Assembly: GCA_017504795.1 (NCBI GenBank)
Contig: JAFVQM010000002.1
Span: 62,001-126,000 of the forward strand
From: Clostridia bacterium
Lineage (GTDB): Bacteria; Bacillota; Clostridia; Christensenellales; Borkfalkiaceae
DNA: 64,000 nucleotides
Direction of reading: 5' to 3'
The first letter of the stretch is position 1, and every line of letters starts with the position of its first letter. A program made the position numbers and the translations under genes. Below the pieces are notes generated by a model. That model saw only the letters and a program-made list of their open reading frames with translations, did no database searches and was not told the DNA's origin. Below are positions 43,459 through 52,126 of this stretch, piece after piece.

Positions 43459-44711
43459 TATAATTCTCCCTTTACAGATACGGTTATATCACCGCTTAAA
43501 CCGCTTAGTTTATCTTGTAATATTAGCGCCGTTTCCATTTCACCGGGAACGCAAATTTTCTTCTTTTTTTGAAGTATTATCTTTCCGCCACACTCAACTA
43601 AAACCGTGCAGTTTTTAATAACCTTGTTAACTCTAAAAAACACTTTGACGTTTTCAGTTGCCTTTTTATTTATCCTTTGCGGTAGAGTGTAACTAACGTT
43701 ATCTCCGCAAATGGTGTTTACAACTTCTCTATCAACCTTGCCGTTTTTAACGAATAGCGCTGCGGACTTACCTGCGATTTCGGCTTCTTCCGAAACAAAA
43801 TCTACAAGGTCGTGAACTTGAAGTACGTTTCCGCACGCAAATACACCTTCAACGCTCGTTTCACGGTTTTCGTAAACGACTGCGCCTTTGGTTTTAGGCG
43901 ATAGTTCTACCCCGCACGTTTTAGAAAGTTCGTTTTCGGGTATCAAGCCTACTGAAAATAACACGGTATCGCAGTCAAAATGAACTTCCGTTCCCTTTAT
44001 AGGTTTACGGTTTTCGTCAACTTTCGCAATTACTACGCCCGTTACCCTTTTATCGCCTTCAATTTTAACTATCGTGTGGTTGAGATACAAGGGGATATCA
44101 AAATCGTCTAAACACTGAACGATATTGCGTTTAAGCCCAGACGAGTGTGGCATTATCTCGCACACGGCGTGAACTTTTGCGCCTTCAAGCGTCATACGCC
44201 TTGCCATTATAAGCCCGATATCGCCAGAACCTAGTATAACTACGCTTTTCCCAGGCATATAACCTAAAATATTTACGTATTTTTGAGCCGTGCCCGCCGA
44301 GTATACACCTGCGGGGCGAGTTCCTGCAACGTTAAGTGCGCCCCTACTTCTTTCACGGCAACCCATTGATAAAATAATTGCCTTACCGCTAACGGTAAAC
44401 ACACCGTTATCACTGTTAATTGCGGTAACTTTTTTATCACTTGACACCGAAAGCACGGTAGTTTCGGTTAAATACTTAATATTTCTTTTTATAACCCCGT
44501 CGATAAACCTTTCGGCGTATTCGGGGCCGGTTAAACTTTCTTTGAACCTTGCAAGACCAAAACCGTTGTGGATACACTGGTTAAGTATACCGCCAAGTTC
44601 CTTTTCTCTTTCTAATATTAAAATGTCTTTTACGCCGTTATCGTAGCACGATATGGCTGCGGCAAGCCCGGCAGGGCCACCACCTATAATTATCACGTCG
44701 TAACTATTCAT
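43458..44711 (-). CDS. GlpB-like FAD/NAD(P) oxidoreductase
   Basis: A 417-residue flavoprotein. IIIGGGPAGLAAAISCYDNG (7-26) binds FAD; VVILGSGDIGLIMARRMTLEGAKV (about 161-184) is the second dinucleotide site; EGVFACGNVL is the C-terminal FAD contact. It matches the pyridine-nucleotide:disulfide oxidoreductase-type partner in Firmicutes operons with a GlpA-like protein and DUF1667, thought to oxidise glycerol 3-phosphate or a similar hydroxy acid. It overlaps the upstream gene by 4 nt. Confidence 0.85.
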   Translation of the reverse strand: MNSYDVIIIGGGPAGLAAAISCYDNGVKDILILEREKELGGILNQCIHNGFGLARFKESLTGPEYAERFIDGVIKRNIKYLTETTVLSVSSDKKVTAINSDNGVFTVSGKAIILSMGCRERSRGALNVAGTRPAGVYSAGTAQKYVNILGYMPGKSVVILGSGDIGLIMARRMTLEGAKVHAVCEIMPHSSGLKRNIVQCLDDFDIPLYLNHTIVKIEGDKRVTGVVIAKVDENRKPIKGTEVHFDCDTVLFSVGLIPENELSKTCGVELSPKTKGAVVYENRETSVEGVFACGNVLQVHDLVDFVSEEAEIAGKSAALFVKNGKVDREVVNTICGDNVSYTLPQRINKKATENVKVFFRVNKVIKNCTVLVECGGKIILQKKKKICVPGEMETALILQDKLSGLSGDITVSVKGEL

Positions 44712-46138
44712 TTCGTTTTACCTACCAAAAGTTTTGACTCGTTACCACTTTTAGTAACTTCGGTTATAGGAATATTTAATTCTCTTGCAATAATCTCGGC
44801 AACGTGCGGTTGGCAAAAACCACCTTGGCATCTGCCCATACCAGCGCGAACTCTTCTTTTAACCCCGTCGACCGTGGTGGCTTTGGGATTTTCGTGTATC
44901 GCTCTTACGATTTCGCCTTCGGTTATCTCTTCGCACCTACATACGATTTTGCCGTAGCGCTTATCTTTACTTATTATTTCGTTCTTTTCTTCTATCGTTA
45001 AATTCTTGAAAAAGTAATCGGGTTTTCTAACGCCGTTGAAATTCTTATTTATATTAAGCGTTAAAATTTTAGAAACCAACTCTTCAACCACGTATTTTCC
45101 TATTGCGGGAGCAGAAGTCAACCCCGGTGACTCAATACCGGCAACGTTTATAAGGTTTTTAACTAGTTTACTTTCTTCAATTATAAAGTCGTGCTTATCT
45201 GAATACGCTCTTACCCCCGAAAACGAAGTTATCGTGTTATAAAACGGTACGTTTTTACACATTTCACTTGCCGTTTTTTGAACGAACGAAAGCCCGTTTT
45301 CACTAGTACTCGTATCTCCGCTGTCAACGAGTTCCGCGGTAGGTCCAAGTAAAATATTCCCGTCAACCGTTTGGGTAACGAGTATGCCTTTACCCTTTTC
45401 GGTAGGCGTTTTGAATATGGTGTGGGATACGAAATCTCCACTCTCTCTATCAAGTAAAATATATTCGCCCTTTCTTCCGCCAACTTCAAAACTATCGTCG
45501 CCAAAAAGTTTAGAAACTTTACCGCTATTAAGCCCTGCGCAGTTTATAACTATTTTTGTCTCTATCACTTCGCCGTTTTTAGAGTATACCTTAAAGCCAC
45601 CGCCTAATTTTTCAACTTTATCAACTTCAAAGTTAAGATAAAGTTTAGCGCCGTTATCCATAGCGTTTCCGATAGATGCAATAGTTAGTTCATACGGGCA
45701 AACTATACCGCCCGTTTTAGCGTATAACGCGCCAACCGCGTTACTTTGAATATTAGGCTCTAATTTATTAAGTTCTTCTCTATCTATTATATAAAGGTCT
45801 GAAACGCCGTTATTCTCTCCGCGAGATTTTAGTTCTTTAAGCGTTTCAAGTTCGCTTTCAGAAAACGCAACTACGAGCGAGCCGTTATTTCTATACTTAA
45901 CGCCAAGGTCGCCTGCGTAACTTGCCATCATAGAATTACCTAAAACGTTGAACTTTGCCTTGTTAGTTCCAACCTTTGCGTCGTACCCGGCGTGAACGAT
46001 ACCGCTATTTGCCTTGCTTTGCCCCATAGCAACGTCACTTTCCTTTTCTACAATACAAACGTTTAAGTTATATTTAGTTAACTCTCTTATGATAGCGCCA
46101 CCTATAACGCCACCACCTATAACAACTACGTCAAACAT
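44708..46138 (-). CDS. GlpA-like FAD dehydrogenase with C-terminal BFD-type [2Fe-2S] domain
   Basis: A 476-residue flavoprotein. VVIGGGVIGGAIIRELTKYN (5-24) binds FAD; the DAO domain follows to about residue 360. The C-terminal ~90 residues hold CRCEEITEGEIVRAI...GMGRCQGGFCQPHV, the four cysteines of a bacterioferritin-ferredoxin-type [2Fe-2S] domain, as in anaerobic glycerol-3-phosphate dehydrogenase GlpA. First gene of the three-gene operon; AGGTG lies before the ATG. Divergent from a DeoR-family regulator that probably senses the substrate. Confidence 0.9.
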   Translation of the reverse strand: MFDVVVIGGGVIGGAIIRELTKYNLNVCIVEKESDVAMGQSKANSGIVHAGYDAKVGTNKAKFNVLGNSMMASYAGDLGVKYRNNGSLVVAFSESELETLKELKSRGENNGVSDLYIIDREELNKLEPNIQSNAVGALYAKTGGIVCPYELTIASIGNAMDNGAKLYLNFEVDKVEKLGGGFKVYSKNGEVIETKIVINCAGLNSGKVSKLFGDDSFEVGGRKGEYILLDRESGDFVSHTIFKTPTEKGKGILVTQTVDGNILLGPTAELVDSGDTSTSENGLSFVQKTASEMCKNVPFYNTITSFSGVRAYSDKHDFIIEESKLVKNLINVAGIESPGLTSAPAIGKYVVEELVSKILTLNINKNFNGVRKPDYFFKNLTIEEKNEIISKDKRYGKIVCRCEEITEGEIVRAIHENPKATTVDGVKRRVRAGMGRCQGGFCQPHVAEIIARELNIPITEVTKSGNESKLLVGKTK

Positions 46139-46184
46139 ATATCACCTAATTACAAAATTATTATTGACAATTTTTATATTTGAA

Positions 46185-46213
46185 ATTATACTATAAATAG
46201 TCAAAGTAATCAA
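46185..46213 (-). promoter_or_regulatory. Promoter of the GlpA-like operon
   Basis: TTGATT, 17 nt, TATAAT on the minus strand, leader about 40 nt with AGGTG before the ATG. Confidence 0.7.
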
Positions 46214-46248
46214 TATTTAATTGAAATATTTTATAATTTTGGCGCAAA

Positions 46249-46285
46249 TATTGACTTTTGGTCAAAATAAACTGCTCATTTGAGC
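46249..46285. promoter_or_regulatory. Candidate operators in the GlpA/DeoR-regulator interval
   Basis: TTTTG-GT-CAAAA (46254-46265) and GCTCA-TT-TGAGC (46273-46284) are short palindromes upstream of the divergent regulator gene. A related TTTTG-GCG-CAAAT lies just before (about 46236). Either could bind the DeoR-family protein. Confidence 0.35.
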
Positions 46286-46298
46286 AAAATGGTTAGTT

Positions 46299-47045
46299 AT
46301 GAGCGATATTCAAGAGAAAGAAATTTTAACACTTATTCAAGACAAACAAGTTTTAACGGTTGAAGAACTATCTAAAACGCTATATATTAGCCCTTCAACG
46401 GTTAGGCGAAAACTTCAAAAACTTCAAAACAAAGGTCTAGTTATTAGAACGCGCGGTGGCGCAAAGATTAACGACGCGAGCAATTTCTTGCCTAGTTTTT
46501 CATTTCGCACCCACCAAAACAGTTTAGAAAAGAAAAAGATTGCCTTATCGGCAACCAAACTCATAAAAAACGGTGACGTTATTTTTTTAGACGGGTCTAC
46601 TTCCGCATTTTTCATAGGCGAATACCTTGCTGGGTTTAAGGACATTAAAGTTATAACTAACGGGATAGACACTTTGTCTCTCCTTGCTAAAAACGGCATA
46701 CTAGCCTACTCAACTGGCGGTGTAATTTTGAAAAACAACAACTCCGTACTAGTTGGCGAGCACGCTATTTCTATGATAGAAAAATACCATGCCGACGTGA
46801 CGTTTTTTTCAGCCGCGTCAATCACGGCGGACGGAAAGATTTACGACATTTTCGAAGAAGAAAACCCCGTGCGCCTTGCAATGCTTAAAAACTCTACTAA
46901 AAAAGTGTTTTTATCAGACAGCACTAAGTTTGGTAAAATTTCGCCCTATTACATTTGCACGGTAAACGATATCGATTATATAGTTACCGATAAAGACGTG
47001 TCAAACTCCTTTACCTTTGATAAAATACCTGAAATCGTTTATTAA
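46299..47045 (+). CDS. DeoR/GlpR-family transcriptional regulator
   Basis: A 248-residue regulator: N-terminal winged helix-turn-helix ILTLIQDKQVLTVEELSKTLYISPSTVRRKLQKLQNKGLVIRTRGGA (about 9-55), then the DeoR C-terminal sugar-phosphate sensor domain with GDVIFLDGSTSAFFIGEYL and VITNGIDTLSLLA. The family senses phosphorylated sugars or polyols. Its position opposite the GlpA-like operon suggests that it controls that operon. No clear ribosome site is visible. Confidence 0.9.
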   Translation: MSDIQEKEILTLIQDKQVLTVEELSKTLYISPSTVRRKLQKLQNKGLVIRTRGGAKINDASNFLPSFSFRTHQNSLEKKKIALSATKLIKNGDVIFLDGSTSAFFIGEYLAGFKDIKVITNGIDTLSLLAKNGILAYSTGGVILKNNNSVLVGEHAISMIEKYHADVTFFSAASITADGKIYDIFEEENPVRLAMLKNSTKKVFLSDSTKFGKISPYYICTVNDIDYIVTDKDVSNSFTFDKIPEIVY

Positions 47046-47075
47046 AAAAACTGCCTTATAGGGCAGTTTTTTATT
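47046..47075. terminator. Terminator between DeoR regulator gene and cysK
   Basis: AAAAACTGCC / GGGCAGTTTTT with a short loop, serving convergent genes. Confidence 0.85.
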
Positions 47076-48006
47076 ATTCTCCGTCAAAAAGTGGAGTTGA
47101 AAAATATCTTTCAGCAGTATCTGGTAAAACGGTTACAACCGTTTTCCCTTTACCTAAAACCTTTGCAAGTTTTATAGCGGCAGCAACGTTCGTGCCCGAC
47201 GAAATACCACACATAATACCTTCAAACCTTGCTAAGTCCTTTGAAGTTTGAAGTGCCTCTTCGTCTGAAACTATGCAAATATCTTCATAAATAGACGTGT
47301 TGAGAACGGGTGGAATAAGCCCGTCACCTATACCCATTTGGATATGAGCACTAACCGTGCCTCCTGCGAGTATTGCGGCGTTTTCGGGCTCAACAGCCCA
47401 AATCTTAATGTCTGGGTTTTGCGCCTTTAACACTTCACCTATTCCTGTTATAGTACCGCCCGTGCCTATACCCGAACAAAAGCCGTGGATAGGCCCTGCA
47501 ACTTGTTCAAGTATTTCAAGCCCCGTGTGGTGGCGATGAACGGTTGGGTTTGCCTGATTTTCAAACTGTTGTGGAACGAATACGTTAGGATCGTCTTTTT
47601 GCATTTGCATAGCGGTTTTTAAGCATTTATCAATACACTCACCGATATTGCCTTCGTCGTGTATAACTATAACTTCCGCACCGTAATGGCGAACGAGTTT
47701 ACGCCTTTCTTCACTAACGGAATCCGGCATAATAATTATAGTTTTATAGCCTTTAACCGCTCCAACGAGCGCAAGCCCTATACCTTGGTTGCCACTAGTA
47801 GGCTCAACGATAATAGAGTTTTTATTTAAAAGACCACGCCTTTCCGCGTCAACTATCATATTGTAAGCGGTACGAGTTTTAATCGAGCCACCTACGTTAA
47901 GCCCTTCGAACTTAACAAGTATTTCCGCCCCGTTTGGGTCTGCAATTTTATTAAGCCTAATAATCGGGGTGTGCCCGATGGCTTGTAAAACGTCACTATA
48001 TATCAT
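47074..48006 (-). CDS. cysK: Cysteine synthase (O-acetylserine sulfhydrylase)
   Basis: Makes cysteine from O-acetylserine and sulfide with PLP. 310 residues. IGHTPIIRLNKI (11-22), the PLP lysine in GGSIKTRTA (about Lys43), EPTSGNQGIGLA, GIGTGGTITGIGE for the phosphate of PLP, and CGISSGTN are present. Full length. The canonical N-terminus begins at the ATG at 48006, but a -10 box lies only 6 nt upstream and there is no ribosome site, so a leaderless mRNA is predicted. Single-gene unit. Confidence 0.95.
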   Translation of the reverse strand: MIYSDVLQAIGHTPIIRLNKIADPNGAEILVKFEGLNVGGSIKTRTAYNMIVDAERRGLLNKNSIIVEPTSGNQGIGLALVGAVKGYKTIIIMPDSVSEERRKLVRHYGAEVIVIHDEGNIGECIDKCLKTAMQMQKDDPNVFVPQQFENQANPTVHRHHTGLEILEQVAGPIHGFCSGIGTGGTITGIGEVLKAQNPDIKIWAVEPENAAILAGGTVSAHIQMGIGDGLIPPVLNTSIYEDICIVSDEEALQTSKDLARFEGIMCGISSGTNVAAAIKLAKVLGKGKTVVTVLPDTAERYFSTPLFDGE

Positions 48007-48012
48007 ATTATC

Positions 48013-48041
48013 ATAATACTATAAAACTTTTATTTTTGCAA
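48013..48041 (-). promoter_or_regulatory. Promoter of cysK, leaderless layout
   Basis: TTGCAA, 17 nt, TATTAT on the minus strand, then GATAAT and the ATG at 48006: the same 6-nt spacing as for the epimerase, GH43 and YgjV-like genes. Confidence 0.65.
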
Positions 48042-48046
48042 TTAAA

Positions 48047-48073
48047 AACAGCCTTTTACGGCTGTTTTTGTTC
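48047..48073. terminator. Terminator of the transferase-aldolase gene
   Basis: AAAAACAGCC / GGCTGTTTTT with loop TTTTAC, overlapping the stop codon at 48056. Confidence 0.85.
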
Positions 48074-49510
48074 TTTTAGTTTTTTTACTACTTCGTCCAC
48101 CACGATTTTGATTTGCTTTTTATTTTCTTCTAAATCAAACTTACCGTCTTGACAGTCCTTTTCAAAAGCCCTAATCTTATTTATACCGTCGGTAAACGCT
48201 CTTTTAATTTCGCTAACTTCGTGAAGAAGTTGGGTATTACAAAAACTTCTTGAAAGTATTGCCATTGACGAGCCTAATCTATAATGCTCTTTTATAACCA
48301 TTTCGGCAGGAACTAAGCCCTTTCCAAGCGACGCAATACCGCCAAATCCGTACGGAACGCCCTTTTCTTTGATTTTACTAATTATTTTGTCTACCGTGCC
48401 GTCAACGAGCGGTTCAAACATAAAGTCTTGCTTGTATCCAAGGCTTAAATCGTTAAGACCGATATGAATTTTATCAATACCGTCAATCGCTAAGATTTGG
48501 TCTAAATTCTCTACCGCTTCGGGAGTTTCTAAAAGTAATATAGTTTTTACCCTACCGTCAACCGCCGATATAAACCTTTGAACTTCCATCGCAGTTTTGA
48601 AATATGGTAGCATTATATAGTCAGCACCTGCTTTTATAACGCTTTCAATCTCGTCTTCTGTGGACAAGTACTCGTCGGTCGCATCGTGAATACTGTTACA
48701 CCTTACTAAAACTTTGGAGTTTTTAACAGCGCTTTTTACGTTTTTAACGTCAAGCACGTCGTGATGGTTTTTAACGGTGTTGCCTTTTTGACGATCTTCT
48801 TTACCTATATATTCCATATCGACAAAGATATAATCAACCCCAGCCTCGTCCGCCACTTTTGCAACGGTAGGATTGTTGGTTATGTACATAAGTTCAAGGT
48901 TTTTATTGTCAACAACGGTAGCGCCTTTATTTTCGTTATTAGCGCCCGCAAAAACCTTACCTATCGTCATAAAAATAATTTTTAGATCAAGAAGTAACGA
49001 TACGTTTTCAACGTAGTAAACGTTTAGTCTTATGCGCTTATTCCACTCAACTTCTCTTCTGCCGTTAACTTGCGCCCAACCGGTAATGCCCGGCCTTACG
49101 TCAAACATTTTAAGTTGTTCTTTGGTGTACTTATCGTAAGTCCACGGGTGATAAGTTAAAGGCGGTCTTGGTCCGATAAAACTCATGTGCCCGAATAACA
49201 CGTTGAAAAATTGCGGAAGTTCATCTAGCGACGTTGCTCTTAAAAACTTACCGACTTTGGTAACGCGAGTATCAGATTTATTAGAATACACCCCGCTACC
49301 CGTCTTTTCAGCGCCTACGCACATTGACCTAAATTTGTAAATATTAAATACTTTTCCTTTTTTTCCTATGCGTTGTTGCTTAAATATAACGGGGCCCTTG
49401 CTATCTAGTTTGATTGCAACCGCTAAAATTAAAAGTATTGGCGATAGTACTATTATGCCAAGTAGCGAAAATAGTATATCAAAAAATCTTTTGAAAAAAC
49501 ACCTATACAC
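48056..49510 (-). CDS. Fusion of a sugar-phosphate transferase to an HpcH/HpaI-type aldolase
   Basis: 484 residues with two complete domains. Residues 1-190 are a monotopic phosphoglycosyl transferase (membrane helix 10-33, FKQQRIGKKGKVFNIYKFRSM, catalytic Asp96-Glu97 in TSLDELPQ, FIGPRPPL, RPGITGWAQVNGR), which moves a sugar phosphate to undecaprenyl phosphate to start a surface glycan. Residues 207-440 are an HpcH/HpaI/CitE-like aldolase barrel (GVDYIFVDMEYIGKEDRQ, metal ligands near Glu328 in LLLETPEA and Asp354 in IGLNDLSLG, GFGGIASLGKG). A charged helical tail follows. The aldolase is usually a separate protein in glycan clusters. GTG start with AGGTG upstream. No other glycan genes lie nearby. 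Confidence 0.88.
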   Translation of the reverse strand: MYRCFFKRFFDILFSLLGIIVLSPILLILAVAIKLDSKGPVIFKQQRIGKKGKVFNIYKFRSMCVGAEKTGSGVYSNKSDTRVTKVGKFLRATSLDELPQFFNVLFGHMSFIGPRPPLTYHPWTYDKYTKEQLKMFDVRPGITGWAQVNGRREVEWNKRIRLNVYYVENVSLLLDLKIIFMTIGKVFAGANNENKGATVVDNKNLELMYITNNPTVAKVADEAGVDYIFVDMEYIGKEDRQKGNTVKNHHDVLDVKNVKSAVKNSKVLVRCNSIHDATDEYLSTEDEIESVIKAGADYIMLPYFKTAMEVQRFISAVDGRVKTILLLETPEAVENLDQILAIDGIDKIHIGLNDLSLGYKQDFMFEPLVDGTVDKIISKIKEKGVPYGFGGIASLGKGLVPAEMVIKEHYRLGSSMAILSRSFCNTQLLHEVSEIKRAFTDGINKIRAFEKDCQDGKFDLEENKKQIKIVVDEVVKKLKEQKQP

Positions 49511-49535
49511 AACACACCTAAAAAGTTGTTTTTAA

Positions 49536-49609
49536 TGGAGCGAACGATGGGAATCGAACCCACAACAACGGCTTGGGAAGCCGTAGTTTTACCACTAAAC
49601 TACGTTCGC
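49536..49609 (-). tRNA. tRNA-Gly (CCC)
   Basis: Acceptor GCGAACG with CGTTCGC, discriminator T, encoded CCA. Anticodon stem ACGGC/GCCGT with loop TTCCCAA gives CCC, the less common glycine isoacceptor that reads GGG. 74 nt. Confidence 0.92.
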
Positions 49610-49628
49610 ATAATTTAATAACGTAATT

Positions 49629-49657
49629 ATTATATAATATAAATACAAATTTTTCAA
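49629..49657 (-). promoter_or_regulatory. Promoter of tRNA-Gly
   Basis: TTGAAA, 17 nt, TATAAT on the minus strand, 20 nt before the tRNA. It may also drive the transferase-aldolase gene, as no terminator separates them. Confidence 0.75.
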
Positions 49658-49740
49658 GGGGGTTTGTAAAAAATGTGTACGATTTTTGACTATTTTTTGA
49701 AAAAAATGCCAAATTTTAATAAATTTTTAATACGTACTAA

Positions 49741-49779
49741 AAAAAATTAAACACCTCCGCTGTCGGCGGAGGTGTTTAT
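49741..49779 (-). terminator. Terminator of metY-metA
   Basis: AAACACCTCCGCC / GGCGGAGGTGTTT-type stem with a 4-nt loop, followed on the minus strand by AATTTTTTTT. Very strong. Confidence 0.92.
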
Positions 49780-49780
49780 C

Positions 49781-50701
49781 TTACTTTTTAATCTTAGAAA
49801 CGTCAAACGGGGTTGACTGATAAACGAAGTAATTAAGCCAGTTATAAAACAGCAAATTAGCGTGCGAACGCCAAGTAACTAGCGGTGGCAAACTGTCGTT
49901 ATCTAAGGGGAAATAATTTTTAGGAACGCTTGGGTTAAGACCTGCAAGTTTATCCCTTTCATACTCTTTTTTAAGAGTGTCGGCGTCGTATTCAGAATGC
50001 CCCGTTATAAACACTTGCGAGTTATCAGTCGACTTTATAAGGTAAACGCCAGCCTCGTCAGACTCAGATAAAACTTTTAGGTTTTTTATCGAGTAAATTT
50101 CTTCTCTATCAATACCGCTGTGGCGAGAATGCGGAGCAAAAAACTCGTCGTCAAACCCCCTAACAAGCATTGACTTTTTATCCACGATTTTGTGCTTATA
50201 AACGCCTGAAAGTTTTTCGCTAAGCATTATCTTTTTAACGCCGTAGAAATGATACAAGCCCGCCTGAGCACCCCAGCATATGAACACCGTGCTGTGAACG
50301 TTAGTTTTCGTCCAGTCAAAAATCTCAGTTAGTTCTTGCCAGTAATCAACCTTTTCAAAGTCAAGTTGTTCTACGGGTGCACCCGTTATCACCATACCGT
50401 CAAACTTCTCGTCCTTAATCTCGTCAAACGTTTTATAAAAGGCTATCATATGCTCTTTCGACGTGTTTTTCGACTCGTGCGACGAAGTTTTTAGGAGTGT
50501 TAATTCAACCTGCAAAGGCGTGTTACCAAGTAGCCTTGAAAACTGCGTTTCGGTAACGATTTTAGTAGGCATTAAATTAAGAAGTACTATTTTAAGCGGT
50601 CTTATATCCTGAGTTTCCGCCCTAAACTCGTTCATAACGAATATATTTTCGTTTAGAAGTTGTTCGGCAGCCGGTAGACCGTTTGGAATTTTAATTGGCA
50701 T
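49781..50701 (-). CDS. metAA: Homoserine O-acetyltransferase, MetA family
   Basis: Activates homoserine for methionine synthesis. 306 residues. [23 protein letters not shown], nucleophile Cys142 in [15 protein letters not shown], and FITGHSEYD with the catalytic His and Glu are visible. Residue 111 is Glu (TGAPVE), which in the MetA family marks acetyl-CoA use; Gly at that place marks succinyl-CoA. This fits the adjacent metY, whose enzyme uses O-acetylhomoserine. It is 9 nt after metY. Confidence 0.93.
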   Translation of the reverse strand: MPIKIPNGLPAAEQLLNENIFVMNEFRAETQDIRPLKIVLLNLMPTKIVTETQFSRLLGNTPLQVELTLLKTSSHESKNTSKEHMIAFYKTFDEIKDEKFDGMVITGAPVEQLDFEKVDYWQELTEIFDWTKTNVHSTVFICWGAQAGLYHFYGVKKIMLSEKLSGVYKHKIVDKKSMLVRGFDDEFFAPHSRHSGIDREEIYSIKNLKVLSESDEAGVYLIKSTDNSQVFITGHSEYDADTLKKEYERDKLAGLNPSVPKNYFPLDNDSLPPLVTWRSHANLLFYNWLNYFVYQSTPFDVSKIKK

Positions 50702-50710
50702 AACTGCTCC

Positions 50711-51994
50711 TTAGATATTGTCTAGCGCTTGTTTTATATCGTTTATTAAATCGGTTGCGCTCTCTATTCCGCACGAGAACCTTATAAGTTCAGGCGAAAT
50801 ACCAGCGTTTTTGAGTTGCTCGTCACTGAGTTGACGGTGAGTGGCGTTAGCGGGGTGTAAAACGCAAGTTCTAGCGTCGGCAACGTGAGTTTCAATCGCT
50901 GCAAGTTTTAAGTTTTTCATAAACTTTTCAGCGGCTTTTCTGCCACCTTTTACACCAAAACTTACTACACCGCACGTGCCGTTAGGCATATATTTTTGAG
51001 CAAGGTCGTAGTACTTATCGCCTTTAAGACCGGGGTAAATTACCCAGTCAATTCTATCGTCAGAACTCAAATATTCAGCCACCTTTAAGCCGTTTTCAGC
51101 GTGCTTAGGCATACGAACGTGTAAACTTTCTAAACCTAAGTTTATATAGTACGCGCTTTGCGGAGATTGAGTGCAACCAAAATCTCTCATAAGTTGAGCG
51201 GTGGCTTTGGTGATAAACGCGCCTTCGAGCCCAAACTTTTCAGCGTAAACGATACCGTGATAACTATCGTCAGGCGTGGTAAGACCTGGGAATTTATCTT
51301 TGTATTTAAGCCAGTCGAACTTGCCCGCGTCAACTATACAACCACCTACCGTCGATGCGTGCCCGTCCATATACTTAGTGGTAGCGTGAGTTACAATATC
51401 TGCACCCCACTCGAACGGACGGCAAAAATAAGGCGTTGGGAAGGTGTTGTCAACAATGAGTGGAACGCCGTTTTTATGAGCAACGCGCGCAAACTTTTCA
51501 ATATCTAAAACGTGAAGTGTGGGGTTAGCGATAGTTTCGCCAAAAATTGCCTTGGTGTTAGGTCTTATCGCGTTTTGGATTTCTTCTTCGCTTGCGTCGG
51601 GCGAAACGAAGGTAAAATCAATACCCATCTTTTTCATAGTAACGTTGAAAAGATTAAACGTACCGCCGTAAATTGATGCAGACGATACAATATGGTCGCC
51701 CGCGTTTGCAATATTAAATACCGCAAAGAAGTTCGCCGATTGACCAGACGACGTAAGCATCGCTGCCGTACCGCCTTCTAACGCGCAAATTTTAGCGGCA
51801 ACGTAGTCACAAGTTGGGTTTTGAAGCCTTGAATAGAAATAACCGCTTGCTTCAAGGTCAAAAAGTTTGCCCATATCTTCGCTAGTATCGTACTTAAAGG
51901 TAGTGCTTTGGTAAATAGGAATTTCTCTCGGCTCACCGTTTTTAGGGGTGTAGCCCGCTTGAACGCATTTGGTTTCAATATCGTAATTTTTCAT
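50711..51994 (-). CDS. metY: O-acetylhomoserine sulfhydrylase
   Basis: Makes homocysteine from O-acetylhomoserine and sulfide (or methionine from methanethiol). 427 residues, the usual MetY length with its insertion near residue 230. TKCVQAGY, SRLQNPTCDYVAAKICALEGG, SSGQSANFFA, DNTFPTPYFCRPFEWGADIVTHATTKYMDGH with the PLP lysine, and RFSCGIE are typical. GGAGACTAT precedes the ATG. No S-box or other SAM riboswitch is visible in the 130-nt leader. First gene of metY-metA. Confidence 0.95.
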   Translation of the reverse strand: MKNYDIETKCVQAGYTPKNGEPREIPIYQSTTFKYDTSEDMGKLFDLEASGYFYSRLQNPTCDYVAAKICALEGGTAAMLTSSGQSANFFAVFNIANAGDHIVSSASIYGGTFNLFNVTMKKMGIDFTFVSPDASEEEIQNAIRPNTKAIFGETIANPTLHVLDIEKFARVAHKNGVPLIVDNTFPTPYFCRPFEWGADIVTHATTKYMDGHASTVGGCIVDAGKFDWLKYKDKFPGLTTPDDSYHGIVYAEKFGLEGAFITKATAQLMRDFGCTQSPQSAYYINLGLESLHVRMPKHAENGLKVAEYLSSDDRIDWVIYPGLKGDKYYDLAQKYMPNGTCGVVSFGVKGGRKAAEKFMKNLKLAAIETHVADARTCVLHPANATHRQLSDEQLKNAGISPELIRFSCGIESATDLINDIKQALDNI

Positions 51995-52056
51995 ATAGTC
52001 TCCTTATTTAGGCAAGGTTTTAATAACATTTACTTGCCAAGGCGGTAATTCGCCTA

Positions 52057-52090
52057 TTAAAAGCGCTCGGAACGATTTGCTCCGAGCGAT
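52057..52090 (-). terminator. Terminator downstream of pnp
   Basis: CGCTCGGA / TCCGAGCG stem with an 8-9-nt loop, followed on the minus strand by CTTTTAATA. Confidence 0.75.
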
Positions 52091-52126
52091 TTCATTTAAG
52101 ATAAAACACCCGAAATCGAGTATTTA

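Noticed and set aside
51995..52126. SAM riboswitch before metY
   Set aside because: The 130-nt leader contains the pnp terminator and small hairpins (GGCGAATTACCGCC; GGCAAG/CTTGCC) but not the S-box core motifs.
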